Assembly (NCBI GenBank): GCA_036008175.1
Contig: DASYOB010000047.1
Span: forward strand, 1-6,251
Length of the DNA stretch: 6,251 nucleotides
Reading direction: 5' to 3'
Source: DATARH01 sp036008175
GTDB lineage: Bacteria > Pseudomonadota > Alphaproteobacteria > ATCC43930 > CGMCC-115725
Shown here: piece after piece, positions 5,074 through 6,251 of the stretch
Position numbering within the stretch: position 1 is the stretch's first letter
Layout: each line of letters opens with the position of its first letter
Notes under the pieces: generated by a model
The model's database searches: none
What the model was told of the DNA's origin: nothing
The model's input: the letters and a program-made list of their open reading frames with translations, nothing else
Translations under genes and position numbers: made by a program

Positions 5074-5841
5074 ATGCAGAGTGACGTGTCGCGCATCGCC
5101 CATGGCGGCAAGCGGCTCTACAGCGCGCGGGTCGGCATCCTGATGCTGGAGACGAGTTTCCCGCGGATCCCCGGCGACCCCGGCAACGGGCTGACCTGGC
5201 CGTTCCCGGTGCTGTGGAAGGTGGTGCCGGGCGCCACACCGGACCGCGTCGTGCGCCATAAATCGACCGGCCTGACTAACGCTTTTCTCGACGCCGCGGC
5301 CGAGCTGGTGCATCTGGGCGCCGACGGCATCACCACGACCTGCGGGTTCCTGTCGCTGTATCAGCAGCAGATCGCGGCGCATGTGCGAGTGCCGGTCGCG
5401 ACATCGAGCCTGATGCAGATCCCGCTGGTCGAGCGGCTGCTGCCGCCGGGGAAACGGGTTGGCGTTCTGACCGTGCATGCGCCGAGCCTCGCCGCCGAGC
5501 ATTTCATCGCCGCGGGCGCCGATCCGGAGACCCCCGTCATCGGCACCGACAGCGGCCGCGAGTTCAGCCGCGTCATGCTTGACGAGAAGCACACGCTCGA
5601 TGCCGCGGCGGCAGAGCGCGACATCCTCGACGCTGGCGAGGCGCTCGTCTCGAAGCACGACAACATCGGCGCGATCGTGCTCGAATGCACCAACATGTCA
5701 GCCTTCGCCCGCGCGCTCTCGGACCATCTGCTGCTACCGGTCTACAGCTTCTACAGCTTCGTGACCTGGTTCCACTCAGGGATCGCGCCGCGCGATTTCG
5801 GGCCGCCCGGTAGCGGTCCGCGCGAGTGGCGCGAGCGGTGA
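5074..5841 (+). CDS. Aspartate/glutamate racemase superfamily protein
   Basis: A 255-residue cytoplasmic protein of the Asp/Glu/hydantoin racemase superfamily, which also holds maleate isomerase and arylmalonate decarboxylase. These two-domain enzymes need no cofactor and use one or two cysteines to move a proton (or CO2) at the carbon next to a carboxylate. Both cysteine sites are present: TTTCGFL (87-93, Cys90) and VLECTNM (202-208, Cys205), as in true racemases, whereas arylmalonate decarboxylase keeps one. The N-terminus has RVGILMLETSFPRIPGDPGN (19-38), a pattern of an uncharacterised subgroup, and RVGVLTV (128-134) starts the second domain. The tail (240-255) is rich in Gly, Pro and Arg. 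It overlaps the next gene by 4 bases, so the two are probably translated together. The substrate is unknown; an amino acid, hydantoin or dicarboxylate are all possible. Confidence 0.8.
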   Translation: MQSDVSRIAHGGKRLYSARVGILMLETSFPRIPGDPGNGLTWPFPVLWKVVPGATPDRVVRHKSTGLTNAFLDAAAELVHLGADGITTTCGFLSLYQQQIAAHVRVPVATSSLMQIPLVERLLPPGKRVGVLTVHAPSLAAEHFIAAGADPETPVIGTDSGREFSRVMLDEKHTLDAAAAERDILDAGEALVSKHDNIGAIVLECTNMSAFARALSDHLLLPVYSFYSFVTWFHSGIAPRDFGPPGSGPREWRER

Positions 5842-6251
5842 GGTCCAGGATCACCGTCCGCTTCGCCACCGCCGCTGACGTGCCATTGCTGCTGCGCCTG
5901 ATCCGGGCGCTGGCGACTTTCGAAAAGTCGGCCGATGCGGTGGTCGCGACCGAGGACGATCTGCGCCGGTATGGCTTCGGGCCTGAGCGGCAGTTCGAGG
6001 CGATCCTCGCCTTTCTCGACGGCGAGCCAGCCGGATGCGCGCTGTTCCATACCCGGTTCTCGACCTGGCTCGGCCGGCCGGGGCTTTATCTCGAAGACCT
6101 CTTCGTCACCGAGGAGGCGCGCGGCCACGGCGTCGGCAAGCGCCTGATGACGCGGCTCGCCGCGATCGCGGTCGAGCGTGGCTGGGGCCGGATCGATTTC
6201 CATGTGCTCGACTGGAACCCGGCGCGCGAATTCTACCATCGGCTCGGCATG
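5838..6251 (+). CDS. GNAT N-acetyltransferase, diamine acetyltransferase-like, partial (right edge)
   Basis: The first 138 residues of a GNAT-family acetyltransferase; the gene runs off the window without a stop. It starts at a GTG whose bases overlap the racemase stop (GTGA), so translation is probably coupled; no strong ribosome binding site is seen and no ATG occurs before codon 104. Translation opens RSRITVRFATAADVPLLLRL after the initiator, the usual first strand and helix of GNAT proteins. LYLEDLFVTEEARGHGVGKRL (blocks at 83-103) gives the acetyl-CoA binding motif Arg95-Gly-x-Gly-x-Gly100, followed by VLDWNPAREFYHRLGM (123-138) with the conserved Asn and the Tyr133 usually placed as general acid. 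The LEDLFV and WN..FY wording is like that of spermidine/spermine (diamine) acetyltransferases. Those are about 150-170 residues, so perhaps 15-30 residues are missing. The true substrate may be another small amine or amino acid. Confidence 0.85.
   Translation, partial: MRSRITVRFATAADVPLLLRLIRALATFEKSADAVVATEDDLRRYGFGPERQFEAILAFLDGEPAGCALFHTRFSTWLGRPGLYLEDLFVTEEARGHGVGKRLMTRLAAIAVERGWGRIDFHVLDWNPAREFYHRLGM

Noticed and set aside
1..6251. CRISPR array, insertion sequence, tRNA, rRNA or toxin-antitoxin/defence genes
   Set aside because: No regularly spaced direct repeats, transposase or integrase, RNA gene signatures or defence domains were seen on either strand.

Overview
The window is GC-rich (roughly 65% by eye), and every convincing gene lies on the + strand. 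The protein families, the GC-rich codon use and a hairpin repeat of a kind common between genes in rhizobia-like genomes suggest an alphaproteobacterium (Rhizobiales or Rhodospirillales type). This is inference; there is no rRNA or other taxonomic marker here.

Layout: bases 1-313 are non-coding and relatively AT-rich up to about 190. They hold a perfect CRP-type palindrome (TGTGA-N6-TCACA) and, on the minus strand, a possible -10 box and a ribosome binding site whose start codon would sit at the very left edge. This looks like a divergent promoter region. Next come an Ldh_2-family NAD(P)-dependent oxidoreductase (314-1387) and, 17 bases later, a crotonase closely resembling PaaG (1405-2181). 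After a 146-base gap comes an amidohydrolase_2-family metal-dependent TIM-barrel enzyme (2328-3476). A 199-base gap with three strong inverted repeats follows, then an ACS-family MFS organic-anion transporter (3676-4989). After a GC-rich hairpin come an Asp/Glu racemase-superfamily protein with both catalytic cysteines (5074-5841) and an overlapping GNAT acetyltransferase related to diamine acetyltransferases, cut by the right edge (5838-6251).

Together the first four genes look like a small catabolic cluster: import of an organic anion (MFS), a decarboxylase or hydrolase step (amidohydrolase), isomerisation of a CoA thioester (PaaG-like) and a 2-oxo/2-hydroxy acid redox step (Ldh_2). No CoA ligase, epoxidase, thiolase or regulator is in the window, so the substrate cannot be named. 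The racemase-GNAT pair may be a separate unit.

I found no mobile element genes, CRISPR array, tRNA or rRNA, and no clear sign of a defence or other exotic system. The most unusual points are the paaG-like gene away from a paa operon, the CRP-type site, the palindrome-rich gap before the transporter, and the non-standard metal/active-site pattern of the amidohydrolase.
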